Assembly: GCF_046297875.1 (NCBI RefSeq)
Contig: NZ_JBKBHD010000001.1
Location: forward strand, 124,001 to 188,000
Direction: 5' to 3'
Source of the DNA: Parvibaculum sp046297875
GTDB taxonomy: Bacteria; Pseudomonadota; Alphaproteobacteria; Parvibaculales; Parvibaculaceae
Length of the DNA: 64,000 nucleotides
A program made the translations under genes and the position numbers. The notes under the pieces are model-generated. The model saw only the letters and a program-made list of their open reading frames with translations. It made no database searches and had not been told where the DNA came from. Of the stretch, positions 8,659-17,150 are shown in pieces; positions within the stretch are counted from its first letter, which is position 1; each line of letters starts with the position of its first letter.

Positions 8659-10116
8659 ATGAAAGAGCTTCATTTCCGCTCCGCATCCGAGCTTGGCCGC
8701 ATGATGCGCCGGGGCGAGATTTCGAGTCTCGAACTCACCGATCACTTTATTGCGAGGATCGAGGCGCTGGACGGCAAGACCAATGCCGTGGTGGCGCGGG
8801 ATTTCGGGCGCGCCCGGCAGCTTGCCCGCGAGGCCGATGCGGCGCTCGCCAGGGGCCAGGGCCTCGGCGCGCTGCACGGGCTCCCCATGACCATCAAGGA
8901 TGCCTATGAGGTGGAGGGCATCGTCTCCACCGGCGGCGCGCCCGTCTGGAAGGATCATGTGCCTGCGAAGAGCGCGACCGCCGTCGAGCGGCTGCAGCGC
9001 GCCGGTGCCATCGTCATGGGCAAGACAAACGTGCCCTATCTTTCCGGCGACCTGCAGAGCTTCAACGATATTTACGGCACGACCAACAACCCTTACGCCC
9101 TCGATTGCGGGCCCGGCGGCTCGTCGGGCGGTTCGGCGGCCTCGCTCGCGGCGGGCTTCACCGCGGCCGAATTCGGCTCCGATATCGGCGGCTCGATCCG
9201 CACGCCCGCTCATCTCTGCGGCGTCTTCGGCCACAAGCCCACCTATGGCATCGTGCCGAAGCGCGGCCATCTGGGCCCTGCCCCCGGCTCGCTCCATGAA
9301 AGCGACCTTTCGGTCGCCGGTCCGCTTGCCCGCAGCGCCGAAGACCTCGCGCTGTTGCTCTCGCTCACGGCCGGGCCCGACTGGAAAGATGCCGCGGGCT
9401 GGAAGCTCGATCTGCCGGCGCCCCGCGCGAAACATCCGCGCGAGCTTCGCGCCGCCGTCTGGATCGACGATGAGTTCTGCGACATCGACCGCGAAAGCGC
9501 CGAGCTTCTTACCAATGCCGCGAAGGCACTTCAGGATGCGGGCGCGAATGTCGACTGGAACGCGCGGCCAGATTTCACGCTGGCCGAGATCACCGAGACC
9601 TATCTCGTGATGCTGCATTCGCAGACCGGCGCCGGCATGCCGGACAGCGTGCGGGCGCGCTGGGCGGAGATCCGCAAGAACGCCGCGCCCGGCGACAAGA
9701 GCCATCAGGTGCTGCAGGCCATCGGCGGTACGATGAATATTGCCGAGCAATTCATCTGGAAGGAGCGTCAGGCGCAGTTGCGCTGGAAGTGGCAGGACTT
9801 CTTCAAGTCATACGACGTGGTGCTCGCCCCGGTGCTGATGCGCACCGCCTTCAAGCATGACCACCAGTCGAACTGGCACAAGCGCGTGCTCGATGTGAAC
9901 GGCATCACGCGCCCTTACATGGACGTGCTGATCTGGGCGGGCCCCGCCGTCGTCTCCTACCTCCCCGCCTCCGTCGCGCCGGTCGGCATCACCAGCGAAG
10001 GCAAGCCCGTCGGCATCCAGATCATCGGTCCGCATCTCGAGGACATGACGACGATTGCGGTGGCCGGGATGCTCGAGGAAATCCTCGGCGGGTTCACACC
10101 GCCGAAGGGGTGGTGA
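8659..10116 (+). CDS. Amidase (amidase signature family)
   Basis: A 485-residue amidase-signature enzyme with the Ser-cisSer-Lys triad all visible: Lys80 in PMTIKDAYEV, cis-Ser155 in GPGGSSGGSA, and nucleophile Ser179 in DIGGSIRTPA. It hydrolyses a C-N amide bond. Family members include GatA, acetamidase and aryl-acylamidases; the lack of gatB/gatC neighbours and the long C-terminal part with SYDVVLAPVLM fit a catabolic amidase rather than the tRNA amidotransferase. ATG 8659 is preceded by GGCAGGGGG. Its stop at 10114-10116 is immediately followed by the SD of the foreign-looking gene at 10127. Confidence 0.88.
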   Translation: MKELHFRSASELGRMMRRGEISSLELTDHFIARIEALDGKTNAVVARDFGRARQLAREADAALARGQGLGALHGLPMTIKDAYEVEGIVSTGGAPVWKDHVPAKSATAVERLQRAGAIVMGKTNVPYLSGDLQSFNDIYGTTNNPYALDCGPGGSSGGSAASLAAGFTAAEFGSDIGGSIRTPAHLCGVFGHKPTYGIVPKRGHLGPAPGSLHESDLSVAGPLARSAEDLALLLSLTAGPDWKDAAGWKLDLPAPRAKHPRELRAAVWIDDEFCDIDRESAELLTNAAKALQDAGANVDWNARPDFTLAEITETYLVMLHSQTGAGMPDSVRARWAEIRKNAAPGDKSHQVLQAIGGTMNIAEQFIWKERQAQLRWKWQDFFKSYDVVLAPVLMRTAFKHDHQSNWHKRVLDVNGITRPYMDVLIWAGPAVVSYLPASVAPVGITSEGKPVGIQIIGPHLEDMTTIAVAGMLEEILGGFTPPKGW

Positions 10117-10126
10117 GGAGGTAAGG

Positions 10127-10585
10127 GTGAATTTGAATGTTTATCATATCAAATTCTTGCAAATGCTGGTGAGAGCAAATGCGCGCTTCATTGTGATCGG
10201 CGGTCAGGCGCGAATGCTCTATTCGGAACACTGCCCCAGAGACCTCGATATTTGGGTGGACATATCCGCTGATAGCCAAACTCAAATTTTGGATGTTTTG
10301 AACAACTGGTGGACAATACACCCTCTACATTCATCGGGAACTCTCCCGTTGAACCTCGGACCCAAAATCCAAATCCACATACCGGAGTGGGATGTCCATT
10401 TTCTTGATGACGGCGGCAATCAAGTGCAAATCACAGCAGACGATGGCATCGACATATTGACTAGTCTGCACGACTGGAACTTCGAAGCAGTTTTCCAGAG
10501 ATGCGCTAGGCGCATTGAACACAACATGACCCTTTTCGTGCTCAATAAATGCGATTCAGCTCTTTCCGACTCTCTGCCCCGCTAA
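10127..10585 (+). CDS. Nucleotidyltransferase-fold protein, low GC, probably acquired
   Basis: A 152-residue protein starting at GTG 10127 behind the very strong SD GAGGAGGT, 10 bases after the amidase. FIVIGGQARMLY (about 21-32) followed by RDLDIWVD (about 39-46) is the GG-x-A ... D-x-D pattern of the minimal nucleotidyltransferase fold seen in AbiEii-type toxins and DUF6036-like proteins; a second acidic stretch, GNQVQITADDGIDIL, follows. It is far richer in A+T than its neighbours (many AAT, TTT, CAA and ATA codons), which supports transfer. No antitoxin or partner gene is adjacent; a palindromic repeat lies 10 bases after the stop. Fold assignment is moderate and activity is not established. 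Confidence 0.6.
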   Translation: MNLNVYHIKFLQMLVRANARFIVIGGQARMLYSEHCPRDLDIWVDISADSQTQILDVLNNWWTIHPLHSSGTLPLNLGPKIQIHIPEWDVHFLDDGGNQVQITADDGIDILTSLHDWNFEAVFQRCARRIEHNMTLFVLNKCDSALSDSLPR

Positions 10586-10594
10586 CCCCATACC

Positions 10595-10687
10595 GTCATG
10601 GCCCGGCTTGTCCGGGCCATCCACGTCTTTCTTTTGACGATTCAGTAAGGAAGACGTGGATGACCCGCATAATGCGGGTCATGACGA
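10595..10687. repeat. Palindromic REP/MITE-like repeat, copy 2
   Basis: The 93-bp element begins CGTCATGGCCCGGCTTGTCC and ends ATGACCCGCATAATGCGGGTC with ATGACG closing. Its two ends are inverted (CCACGTCTT and AAGACGTGG also pair inside), and each half is itself a hairpin: ATGGCCCGG / CCGGGCCAT and ATGACCCGCA / TGCGGGTCAT. Same design as the element at 5873. Confidence 0.75.
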
Positions 10688-10720
10688 ATTAGAGAAATAG
10701 GGGTGACCAACCTCGCCCTT

Positions 10721-10749
10721 TGACACCTCCCGCTTCCCCTCCCATGATG
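10721..10749 (+). promoter_or_regulatory. Sigma70-like promoter for the aminotransferase
   Basis: Perfect -35 TTGACA (10721-10726), 17-base spacer and a 4/6 -10, CATGAT (10744-10749), 38 bases before the ATG at 10788. Confidence 0.45.
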
Positions 10750-10787
10750 CCCGCAAAGCCACACAAAATAACCTGAGGAGCTCTCCC

Positions 10788-12173
10788 ATGAGCCTGTCCA
10801 ACGCCGCCGTTCGCGACATCGAGACCGTGATCCATCCCTACACCAACCTCGACACGTTTCGCACAACGGGCCCGATGATCATCGAGCGCGGCGAGGGCAT
10901 CTATGTGTTCGACAATGGCGGCAACAAATATATCGAGGGGCTTGCCGGGCTCTGGTGCACCTCGCTCGGCTATAACGAGAAGGAGCTGATGGAGGCGGCG
11001 GCGGAGCAATATCGCCAGATCCCCTTCACGCACACCTTCGGCGGCAAGAGCCATGAGCGCGCGGCGGAAGCTGCCGAGCGGCTCAAGGCCATCGCGCCCC
11101 ATGCGGCTTCCAAGGTTCTCTTCTGCGGCTCGGGCTCGGAAGCGAACGACCAGCAGGTGAAGCTCGTCTGGTATTACAACAATGCGCTCGGCCGCACGAA
11201 AAAGAAGAAATTCATCTCGCGCATTCGCGGCTATCACGGCGTCACCGTGGCGTCCGCCTCGCTGACGGGCCTGCCCGCGAACCATCGCGATTTCGACCTG
11301 CCGATGGCGGGCGTCATCCATACCGACTGCCCGCATTACTACCGCTATGCGGAACCGGGCGAAACGGAAGACGAGTTCACGACGCGGCTTGCGAAGAACC
11401 TCGAAGAGACGATCATCCGCGAAGACCCGGACACAGTCGCCGCCTTCATCGCCGAGCCGATCATGGGCGCGGGCGGTGTCGTCGTGCCGCCTGCCGGCTA
11501 TTTCGAGAAGATCCAGGCGGTGCTGAAAAAATACGACGTCTATTTCATCGCCGATGAAGTGATCTGCGGTTTCGGCCGTACGGGCAACATGTTCGGGTCG
11601 GAAACCTTCAACATGAAGCCGGACTCGATCTCGGTCGCGAAGGCTCTCTCATCCGCTTACTTTCCCATCGCCGCCGTCACGGTCGGCGAGGAGATGTATC
11701 AGGCGATGATCGAGGAGAGCAGAAAGATCGGCATCTTCGGCCACGGCTTCACCTATACGGCGCATCCGGTCGGCGCCGCCATTGCCGCGAAGACGCTCGA
11801 AATCTACGAGAAGCGCAACATTGTCGGCCATGTCCGCTCGGTGCAGCCCACATTCGAGGCGCGCGTCGCCCGGCTTGCCGATCATCCGCTGGTGGGACAC
11901 ACCCGCGCCTGCGGGCTCATCGGCGCCATCGAACTCGTCGCAAACAAGTCCGACAAGCGGGCATTCGATCCCGCCGCCGGTATCGGCGCTGCCGTTGTCG
12001 CCGCCGCGCAGCGCAACGGGCTCATCCTCCGCGCGCTGGCAGGCGACATCGTCGCCTTCTGCCCGCCGCTCATCATCACCAATGAACAGGTGAACGAGAT
12101 GTTCGACGCGGTGGAAAAGGCGCTCGACGAAGTGGAAGCCCATGTGACGAAGGAAGGCTTGCGCGCCGCCTGA
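10788..12173 (+). CDS. Class III (omega) aminotransferase
   Basis: A 461-residue PLP enzyme that moves an amino group between an amine or omega-amino acid and pyruvate or another oxo acid. The phosphate-binding GSGSEAND loop is near residue 115, the HxY stacking motif appears as RGYHGVT (about 144), the PLP-nitrogen aspartate is in FIADEVICGFGRTG (about 254), and the Schiff-base lysine is in SVAKALSSAYFP (about 285). Length and motifs match pyruvate-type omega-transaminases (putrescine, beta-alanine or aromatic amines). SD TGAGGAG precedes ATG 10788. The stop overlaps the ATG of the next gene (TGATG), so the two are translationally coupled. Confidence 0.88.
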   Translation: MSLSNAAVRDIETVIHPYTNLDTFRTTGPMIIERGEGIYVFDNGGNKYIEGLAGLWCTSLGYNEKELMEAAAEQYRQIPFTHTFGGKSHERAAEAAERLKAIAPHAASKVLFCGSGSEANDQQVKLVWYYNNALGRTKKKKFISRIRGYHGVTVASASLTGLPANHRDFDLPMAGVIHTDCPHYYRYAEPGETEDEFTTRLAKNLEETIIREDPDTVAAFIAEPIMGAGGVVVPPAGYFEKIQAVLKKYDVYFIADEVICGFGRTGNMFGSETFNMKPDSISVAKALSSAYFPIAAVTVGEEMYQAMIEESRKIGIFGHGFTYTAHPVGAAIAAKTLEIYEKRNIVGHVRSVQPTFEARVARLADHPLVGHTRACGLIGAIELVANKSDKRAFDPAAGIGAAVVAAAQRNGLILRALAGDIVAFCPPLIITNEQVNEMFDAVEKALDEVEAHVTKEGLRAA

Positions 12174-12589
12174 TGCCCGAACTTCGCTATCAGCTTACCT
12201 TTGAAGGCACGGTTGCACCCGAAGACGAGATGGGCGAGCGGATGACGATCTCATCCGTCGCTGCCATACCGGCGGCGCTCAACCCCGTACTCGCGCAGAA
12301 CGGCCACAGCGCCTATCTCAATGCCGTGGTCGAGACCGACGAATATGGCGGCTTCACCGAGACGGGTGAAATCAGTTTCGGCGCGGGCACCATCCGGTAT
12401 GTAACGCGCGGCGAAGGCTTCATCGAGGACACGGATGAAGACGACATCCAGCAGGGCTGCGTCATCCGCCGGGTCGAAGGCGGCAGCGGTATTTTCGAGA
12501 ATGCGACGGGCTATATCGTCTCGACCTTCACGGTCAGCACCAATGCCATCATCCGCGACAGCCAGAGCGCGGTGATCTTCACGATGTGA
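12173..12589 (+). CDS. Conserved hypothetical, possible allene-oxide-cyclase-like beta-barrel
   Basis: A 138-residue acidic protein made almost entirely of short beta-strands. Its end, GGSGIFENATGYIVSTFTV, recalls the G-x-G-x-F-x-x-A-T-G turn of allene-oxide-cyclase/dirigent-like barrels, and the start, MPELRYQLTFEGTV, is typical of a first strand. It has no signal peptide, so it would be cytoplasmic. The start codon overlaps the aminotransferase stop by one base, so the two are made together and may serve the same pathway, for instance handling the aminotransferase product. It converges on an SDR gene 12 bases away. Fold is a suggestion only. Confidence 0.55.
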   Translation: MPELRYQLTFEGTVAPEDEMGERMTISSVAAIPAALNPVLAQNGHSAYLNAVVETDEYGGFTETGEISFGAGTIRYVTRGEGFIEDTDEDDIQQGCVIRRVEGGSGIFENATGYIVSTFTVSTNAIIRDSQSAVIFTM

Positions 12590-12601
12590 GGGGCGCAGCC
12601 C

Positions 12602-13357
12602 TCAAACGTGCTGGCCGCCATTGATCTGGATTTCGGCGCCGTTCACATAGCTCGACTGATCCGTACACAGAAAATAGATCGTGCGGGCGACTTCTTCCGG
12701 CGTGCCGAGGCGGCGCATGGGGATTTCGGCGACGATCTTGTCCGTTCCCGGCGAGAGGATCGCCGTGTCGATCTCGCCCGGCGCGATGGCGTTCACGCGG
12801 ACGCCGAGGCGGCCGAATTCCGATGCCATTTCGCGCGTCAGCGCCGCGAGCGCCGCCTTCGACGTCGCATAGGCGCTCCCCGCAAAGGGGTGCACCCGCT
12901 CGCCCGCAATCGAGGTCACGTTCACAACCGATCCTTGCGCCGCTTTCAGCTCTTCGACGAGCCCGCGCGCAAGCATCACGGAGGCAAAGAAATTCACCTG
13001 AAAAACCTTCGCCCAGGTTGCGACATCCGTATCGAAGACGCCGAGCCGCGAACCGCCGGGCCCCTTGGGCGAAATCGCCGCATTGTTGACCAGCGCATGA
13101 AGCCGCCCGCCCTGATCCTTCAGCCGCTCGCGCATTTCGGCGATGGCGGTTTCGGTGTTTTTTACATCGGCCAGATCGACCTGGATATGGTCTTCCGGTC
13201 CGGCTTCCCAGGGGCAGTCTTCCGGGAAGGGGTGCCGCGAACAGGTGATGACGCGCCATCCCGCGCTCGAAAAACGTTTCACCGTGGCATGGCCGATGCC
13301 CCTGCTTGCGCCGGTCAGGATCAGCGTTTTCCGATCTGCATTGTCAATCTGTGTCAT
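12602..13357 (-). CDS. SDR-family oxidoreductase
   Basis: A 251-residue classical short-chain dehydrogenase/reductase. The cofactor loop TGASRGIGHAT is at about 15-25, NNAAIS near 90 is the central-sheet motif, the catalytic Ser is in VVNVTSIAG (about 147), and Tyr/Lys are in SAYATSKAAL (about 161-170). A PGEIDTAI turn and C-terminal YVNGAEIQINGGQH complete the family pattern. An arginine after the first glycine motif suggests NADP(H). It is followed on the same strand by the phosphotransferase/kinase fusion upstream (9 bases), so the two are probably co-transcribed. Substrate not determined. Confidence 0.87.
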   Translation of the reverse strand: MTQIDNADRKTLILTGASRGIGHATVKRFSSAGWRVITCSRHPFPEDCPWEAGPEDHIQVDLADVKNTETAIAEMRERLKDQGGRLHALVNNAAISPKGPGGSRLGVFDTDVATWAKVFQVNFFASVMLARGLVEELKAAQGSVVNVTSIAGERVHPFAGSAYATSKAALAALTREMASEFGRLGVRVNAIAPGEIDTAILSPGTDKIVAEIPMRRLGTPEEVARTIYFLCTDQSSYVNGAEIQINGGQHV

Positions 13358-13366
13358 GGGCGCAAT

Positions 13367-14938
13367 CTAGAGGAAGGCGGTCAGTGGCGCCAGCGCCGCC
13401 TTCAGCACTTCGTCCGGCGTGTCGGCGGCGTCCACGCAGGTCCAGTCCATTGCTCCCAGATTATAGGAAAGCTGGCGCCGCAGCACATCCACACCGGCAT
13501 CGGACGGGTCGTCACCGCGCCTTTCGCGCGCCGCAACCCGCGCCTCCAGCACATCCGCCGGCGCTTCAAGCCAGAGCCCTGCAAATGGAAGCCTCCGCTC
13601 CGCCGCCAGACGGCCGATCATGGCGCGTTCCTCTTCCCGCGCGAAAACGGCGTCGAGTACGACGCTCGCACCCGCCGCCAGCGCCGCGCCTGCAAGGCGC
13701 AGCATTTCCCCATAGACGCGGGCACCCGCACCCGGCGCATAGGCGTCATTCGGCAACCGGTCCAGCGGCGCCACACCGAAAATCCGTTTGCGGATGATGT
13801 CGCTCCTCAAATGCAGCGCGCCGAGCGGCGCACCGATCCGCGCGGCGATCCCTTTCGCAACCGTCGACTTCCCCGTGCCTGACAATCCGCCAATGGCAAC
13901 AAGGCGTGGCGAAGCGGGTTCAAGCAGTCTCTCCGCGAATTCGAGATAGGCGTTTGCGAGCTGCCTTGCCCCCTCGTCCTTCGCCTGCACCGCCGTCACC
14001 TTGGCGCGCACCACGGCGCGCGTCGCCGCGAAGAGCGGCAGGAGCGCGAGCCCATCAAGCGCCCTGCCGATTTCATCCTGCGTCAGATGATCGAGATATA
14101 CATTGAGCGCCCGGCTCGCAAAGCCTTCGAGCCGCCTATCGCTTTCCGCGCGGAAAGCGATATCCATCAACAGGAAAGCGAGATCGTAAAGCATGTCGAT
14201 CCGCGCGATGTGATCGCTGAATTCGATGCAGTCGAAGATGACCGGGTGCCCGCCGATCTCCGTCACATTGCCAAGATGAAGGTCGCCATGACAGTGACGG
14301 ACCAGACCTTCCGCGCGCCGTCTGTCAAGCAGCGCATGATGCGTTTCGATCAGCGCCCGGCTGCTTGCCGTTACGCGCGCAGCGCGCTTTGCGTCCAGCA
14401 CCGTGCCAAGCACGGGCTTCATGTCCTCCACACTGCCTTCGACGATCTTCAGAAAGTTTTCCGCGCCACCGAAGTCGCGCCGCACCTCCGCCTTGCGGTG
14501 AAAATCGGCAATGCCGCGCGCCAGCTCCTCCACCATGCCCATGGAAAGTTCGCCACGATCCGCCTTCGTTGCCAGCAACCCGTCATTGCCGAAGCGCCTC
14601 ATCTCGACGAGCCAGTCGGCGATCTCGCCCTCGTCCCCGCCAAGCCGGAAGCAGCCACCCTCGCGCCGGACCGGCACCACGCGCAGATAGATTTCAGGCG
14701 CCGTGCGGCGGTTCAGCTCAATCTCGCTTTCGCAGGCGGCCTTCCGCCGTTCAAGCGTCGAAAAATCGAGGAAAGTGAATTTGACCCGCTTCTTCAGCTT
14801 CCATGCGCGGTCGCCGGCCAGAAAGACATGTGAGGCGTGGGTTTCGATATGTCCCACCTTCTCGTCCGCCGCCAAACCATAGGCCTCAGGCAGCAACAGG
14901 AAAGCGACGATATTCTGCTGTTCCTCGTCTCCGGTCAC
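13367..14938 (-). CDS. Aminoglycoside-phosphotransferase-like domain fused to a P-loop kinase
   Basis: A 523-residue two-domain protein. The N-terminal part (about 1-330) is an APH/choline-kinase-like fold with catalytic loop RHCHGDLHLGNV (about 213-224) and the metal-binding FDCIEFSD (about 234). The C-terminal part (about 340-523) is a kinase with Walker A GGLSGTGKSTVAKG (about 348-361) and LRSDIIRKRIFG resembling gluconate- or chloramphenicol-kinase-like proteins. This combination is known as a conserved 'bifunctional aminoglycoside phosphotransferase/ATP-binding protein' in Proteobacteria, of unknown substrate. Drug resistance should not be assumed. It sits between the CDF transporter (11 bases) and the SDR (9 bases). 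Confidence 0.82.
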   Translation of the reverse strand: MTGDEEQQNIVAFLLLPEAYGLAADEKVGHIETHASHVFLAGDRAWKLKKRVKFTFLDFSTLERRKAACESEIELNRRTAPEIYLRVVPVRREGGCFRLGGDEGEIADWLVEMRRFGNDGLLATKADRGELSMGMVEELARGIADFHRKAEVRRDFGGAENFLKIVEGSVEDMKPVLGTVLDAKRAARVTASSRALIETHHALLDRRRAEGLVRHCHGDLHLGNVTEIGGHPVIFDCIEFSDHIARIDMLYDLAFLLMDIAFRAESDRRLEGFASRALNVYLDHLTQDEIGRALDGLALLPLFAATRAVVRAKVTAVQAKDEGARQLANAYLEFAERLLEPASPRLVAIGGLSGTGKSTVAKGIAARIGAPLGALHLRSDIIRKRIFGVAPLDRLPNDAYAPGAGARVYGEMLRLAGAALAAGASVVLDAVFAREEERAMIGRLAAERRLPFAGLWLEAPADVLEARVAARERRGDDPSDAGVDVLRRQLSYNLGAMDWTCVDAADTPDEVLKAALAPLTAFL

Positions 14939-14949
14939 ACTGCCCGCCT

Positions 14950-15897
14950 TCAGCTCATCTGGAACTTCGTCAGCTTCTCGGCGCCCGCCGGATCCTGATG
15001 GATGATGACTTCAGCCCCCGGAAAGGCAGCATGCACGTCGCGTTCCACCACGTCGGTTATTTCATGCGCGTCATGCAGCGACATCGCGCCATCGAGTTCG
15101 ATATGGAACTGGATGAAGCTGTAGATGCCGGAGCGCCGTGTCTTCAGGTCGTGCAGGTTCAGCACTTCCTTGTGAGCATGGGCAATCTGCTTGATGCGCT
15201 CGCGTTCCTCTTCGGAGAATTCGTGGTCCATAAGCTGGTCGAGCGAGTTCATGACGATCTTGCCTGCGCTCCAGCCGATCAGACCTGCAATGACAAGACC
15301 GAATACCGCATCCGCGCGATGCAGACCGAAATAGCCGGACAGCACCAGCGCGGCAATCACCGAGAGGTTCATGAAAAGGTCGCCGCGATAATGGATCGAG
15401 TCCGCCTCGATCGCGAGCGAGCCCGTCTGCTTTACCACATGGCGCTGATAGGCGACGAGCCCGAGCGTCAGCAGGATGGCAATGATGACGACCGCGATGC
15501 CCGCTTCCGTCGATGCGACGGGCTTCGGCTCGATCAGCCGCGAGATGCCCTCATAGATGAGATAGCCGGCTGACCCGAAAATGAAGATCGACTGGCCGAG
15601 CCCAGCCAGCGCCTCCGCCTTGCCGTGACCGAAGCGGTGTTCCTTGTCCGGCGGCATCAGCGAGGCGCGCACGGCAACGAGATTGAGAAGCGAGGCGGCG
15701 CCATCAAGGAGCGAGTCCATCAAGGTGCCGAGCATGGCGACCGAATCCGTCGTCCAGTAAACCGCCGTCTTGAGCGTCACCAGCGTCACCGCGACGGCGA
15801 CCGCGGCAAGGGCTGCCCGGCGCATCAGCCGGTCAGCAGCGCCATTGCGATCCGCGGGCGCGACAGCCGTCACGGAAAGAGCCTTTCCGTCCGCCAC
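14950..15897 (-). CDS. Cation diffusion facilitator (FieF-like) transporter
   Basis: A 315-residue inner-membrane cation exporter that uses the proton gradient. Six membrane spans occupy about residues 26-220. The transport site is intact: Asp61 and Asp65 in MDSLLDGAAS, His169 and Asp173 in SIHYRGDLF, the same DxxxD/HxxxD set as E. coli FieF (Zn/Fe/Cd/Mn). The C-terminal cytoplasmic domain (about 225-315) has the ferredoxin-like fold for dimer control. The most likely start is GTG at 15897, which overlaps the end of pdxH by 28 bases and has no clear SD, so a slightly later start is possible. It runs as part of pdxH - CDF - APH/kinase - SDR. Confidence 0.87.
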   Translation of the reverse strand: MADGKALSVTAVAPADRNGAADRLMRRAALAAVAVAVTLVTLKTAVYWTTDSVAMLGTLMDSLLDGAASLLNLVAVRASLMPPDKEHRFGHGKAEALAGLGQSIFIFGSAGYLIYEGISRLIEPKPVASTEAGIAVVIIAILLTLGLVAYQRHVVKQTGSLAIEADSIHYRGDLFMNLSVIAALVLSGYFGLHRADAVFGLVIAGLIGWSAGKIVMNSLDQLMDHEFSEEERERIKQIAHAHKEVLNLHDLKTRRSGIYSFIQFHIELDGAMSLHDAHEITDVVERDVHAAFPGAEVIIHQDPAGAEKLTKFQMS

Positions 15898-16496
15898 GGC
15901 GCCGTAGCGGAGTCGCGTTTGAAGACAAGGCGGTCATGCAGCCGGAAGGGCCGGTCGCGCCAGAATTCGATTCGCACCGGGGCAATGCGGAAGCCTGACC
16001 AATGCGGTGGCCGGGGCACCTTGCCGAACCCGAATTTCGCTGCAAAAACAGCCACCTGCTTTTCAAGCGCGAAGCGGCTTTCGAGCGGCCGCGACTGCTT
16101 CGAGGCCCAGGCGCCGATCTGGCTATCCCTTGCGCGCGAAGCGAAATAGGAATCGGCCTCCTCTTCGCTGACGGGTGCCACGTGGCCGCGCACGCGGATC
16201 TGGCGGCGCAGGCTCTTCCAGTGGAAACAGAGCGCAGCAGCCGGGTTTTCCTTCAGTTCCAGTCCCTTGGCGCTTTCGAGATTGGTGTAGAAGACGAAGC
16301 CTTCGGCATTTGCGCCCTTCAGCAGCACCATGCGGACATCGGGGAATCCTTTCGCATCCGCCGTGGCAAGCGCCATGGCGTTCGGGTCTTCCTGTTCCTT
16401 GTCGCGGGCGAGTTCCATCCATTCATGGAAAAGGGCGATCGGGTCTTCGCTGGTGAAGATTCCGGCCTCGTCCGCGCTGTCCTTGGTCTCGCTCAT
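15870..16496 (-). CDS. pdxH: Pyridoxine/pyridoxamine 5'-phosphate oxidase
   Basis: A 208-residue FMN enzyme that oxidises PNP or PMP to pyridoxal 5'-phosphate, the last step of PLP synthesis and salvage. Family motifs are present: MALATADAKGFPDVRMVLLK (about 42-61), the FMN/phosphate contacts in FVFYTNLESAKGLEL (about 69), CFHWKSLRRQIRVRG (about 88-102), the SRARDSQIGAWASKQS stretch, and the C-terminal HDRLVFKRD followed by W-x-x-x-RLFP. Length is normal. ATG at 16494-16496 is preceded by GGATGACATGAGC without a strong SD. PLP is a cofactor for two aminotransfer/decarboxylase genes in the window, but these are not co-located. Confidence 0.93.
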   Translation of the reverse strand: MSETKDSADEAGIFTSEDPIALFHEWMELARDKEQEDPNAMALATADAKGFPDVRMVLLKGANAEGFVFYTNLESAKGLELKENPAAALCFHWKSLRRQIRVRGHVAPVSEEEADSYFASRARDSQIGAWASKQSRPLESRFALEKQVAVFAAKFGFGKVPRPPHWSGFRIAPVRIEFWRDRPFRLHDRLVFKRDSATAPWRTERLFP

Positions 16497-16640
16497 GTCA
16501 TCCTTCCGGCTTGCGGATCGGCAGAAAAGCCCGGTTCTCTGCGGCATCCGGCGCGGCTCCCCGCTCCAATCTTGCCACAATTCAGCACTTATATAGGCCA
16601 GTCTTATCGCTAGGGGGCGACAAAGCACAGGATCGACACA

Positions 16641-17120
16641 ATGAAATTGGTTAAGGGAATTGCCATTGGCGCCGTAGCGCTCGCGCTCGCCGCCTGTAAC
16701 CAGAGCGGCTATGGCGGCGGCGGTGGAATCGACAAGCAGACGATGGGCACCGTTGGCGGCGCCGTCCTGGGCGGACTTGCCGGTTCGCAGGTCGGCGGCG
16801 GCTCCGGCCGTCTCTGGGCCACGGGCGCCGGCGTGTTGCTTGGCGCCATTGTCGGCGGCGAAATCGGCAAATCGCTCGATCGCGCCGACCGCCAGTATAT
16901 GGGCCAGACCACCTATAATGCGCTGGAAACCGGCCAGTCTACACAGTGGCGCAATCCGGATTCCGGCCATTACGGCACGGTGACGCCGCAGCCGGCCTAT
17001 CAGCAGGGCAATCTGACTTGCCGTGAATACACGCAGACGGTTTATATCGATGGCCGCAGCCAGCAAGCCTATGGCACGGCCTGCCGTCAGCCGGATGGTT
17101 CCTGGCAGATCAGAAACTGA
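16641..17120 (+). CDS. Glycine-zipper outer-membrane lipoprotein (17-kDa antigen-like)
   Basis: A 159-residue lipoprotein. The signal ends in lipobox LAAC (Cys19), so it is lipid-modified. Residues about 36-76 are two glycine-zipper membrane hairpin helices (GTVGGAVLGGLAGSQVGG and GAGVLLGAIVGGEIG), as in SlyB and the Rickettsia 17-kDa antigen. The C-terminal half (TCREYTQTVYIDGRSQQAYG to the end) is the RT0821/Lpp0805-type surface domain with two cysteines that could pair. It faces pdxH across a 144-bp divergent region and is followed 30 bases later by a secreted Sel1 protein. Confidence 0.88.
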   Translation: MKLVKGIAIGAVALALAACNQSGYGGGGGIDKQTMGTVGGAVLGGLAGSQVGGGSGRLWATGAGVLLGAIVGGEIGKSLDRADRQYMGQTTYNALETGQSTQWRNPDSGHYGTVTPQPAYQQGNLTCREYTQTVYIDGRSQQAYGTACRQPDGSWQIRN

Positions 17121-17150
17121 ATTCAATAATCGAGGGGTGGACCGGCAGGC

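Noticed and set aside
10055..10126. ATG-start extension of the low-GC gene into the amidase
   Set aside because: The SD GAGGAGGT and the composition switch both fix the start at GTG 10127.
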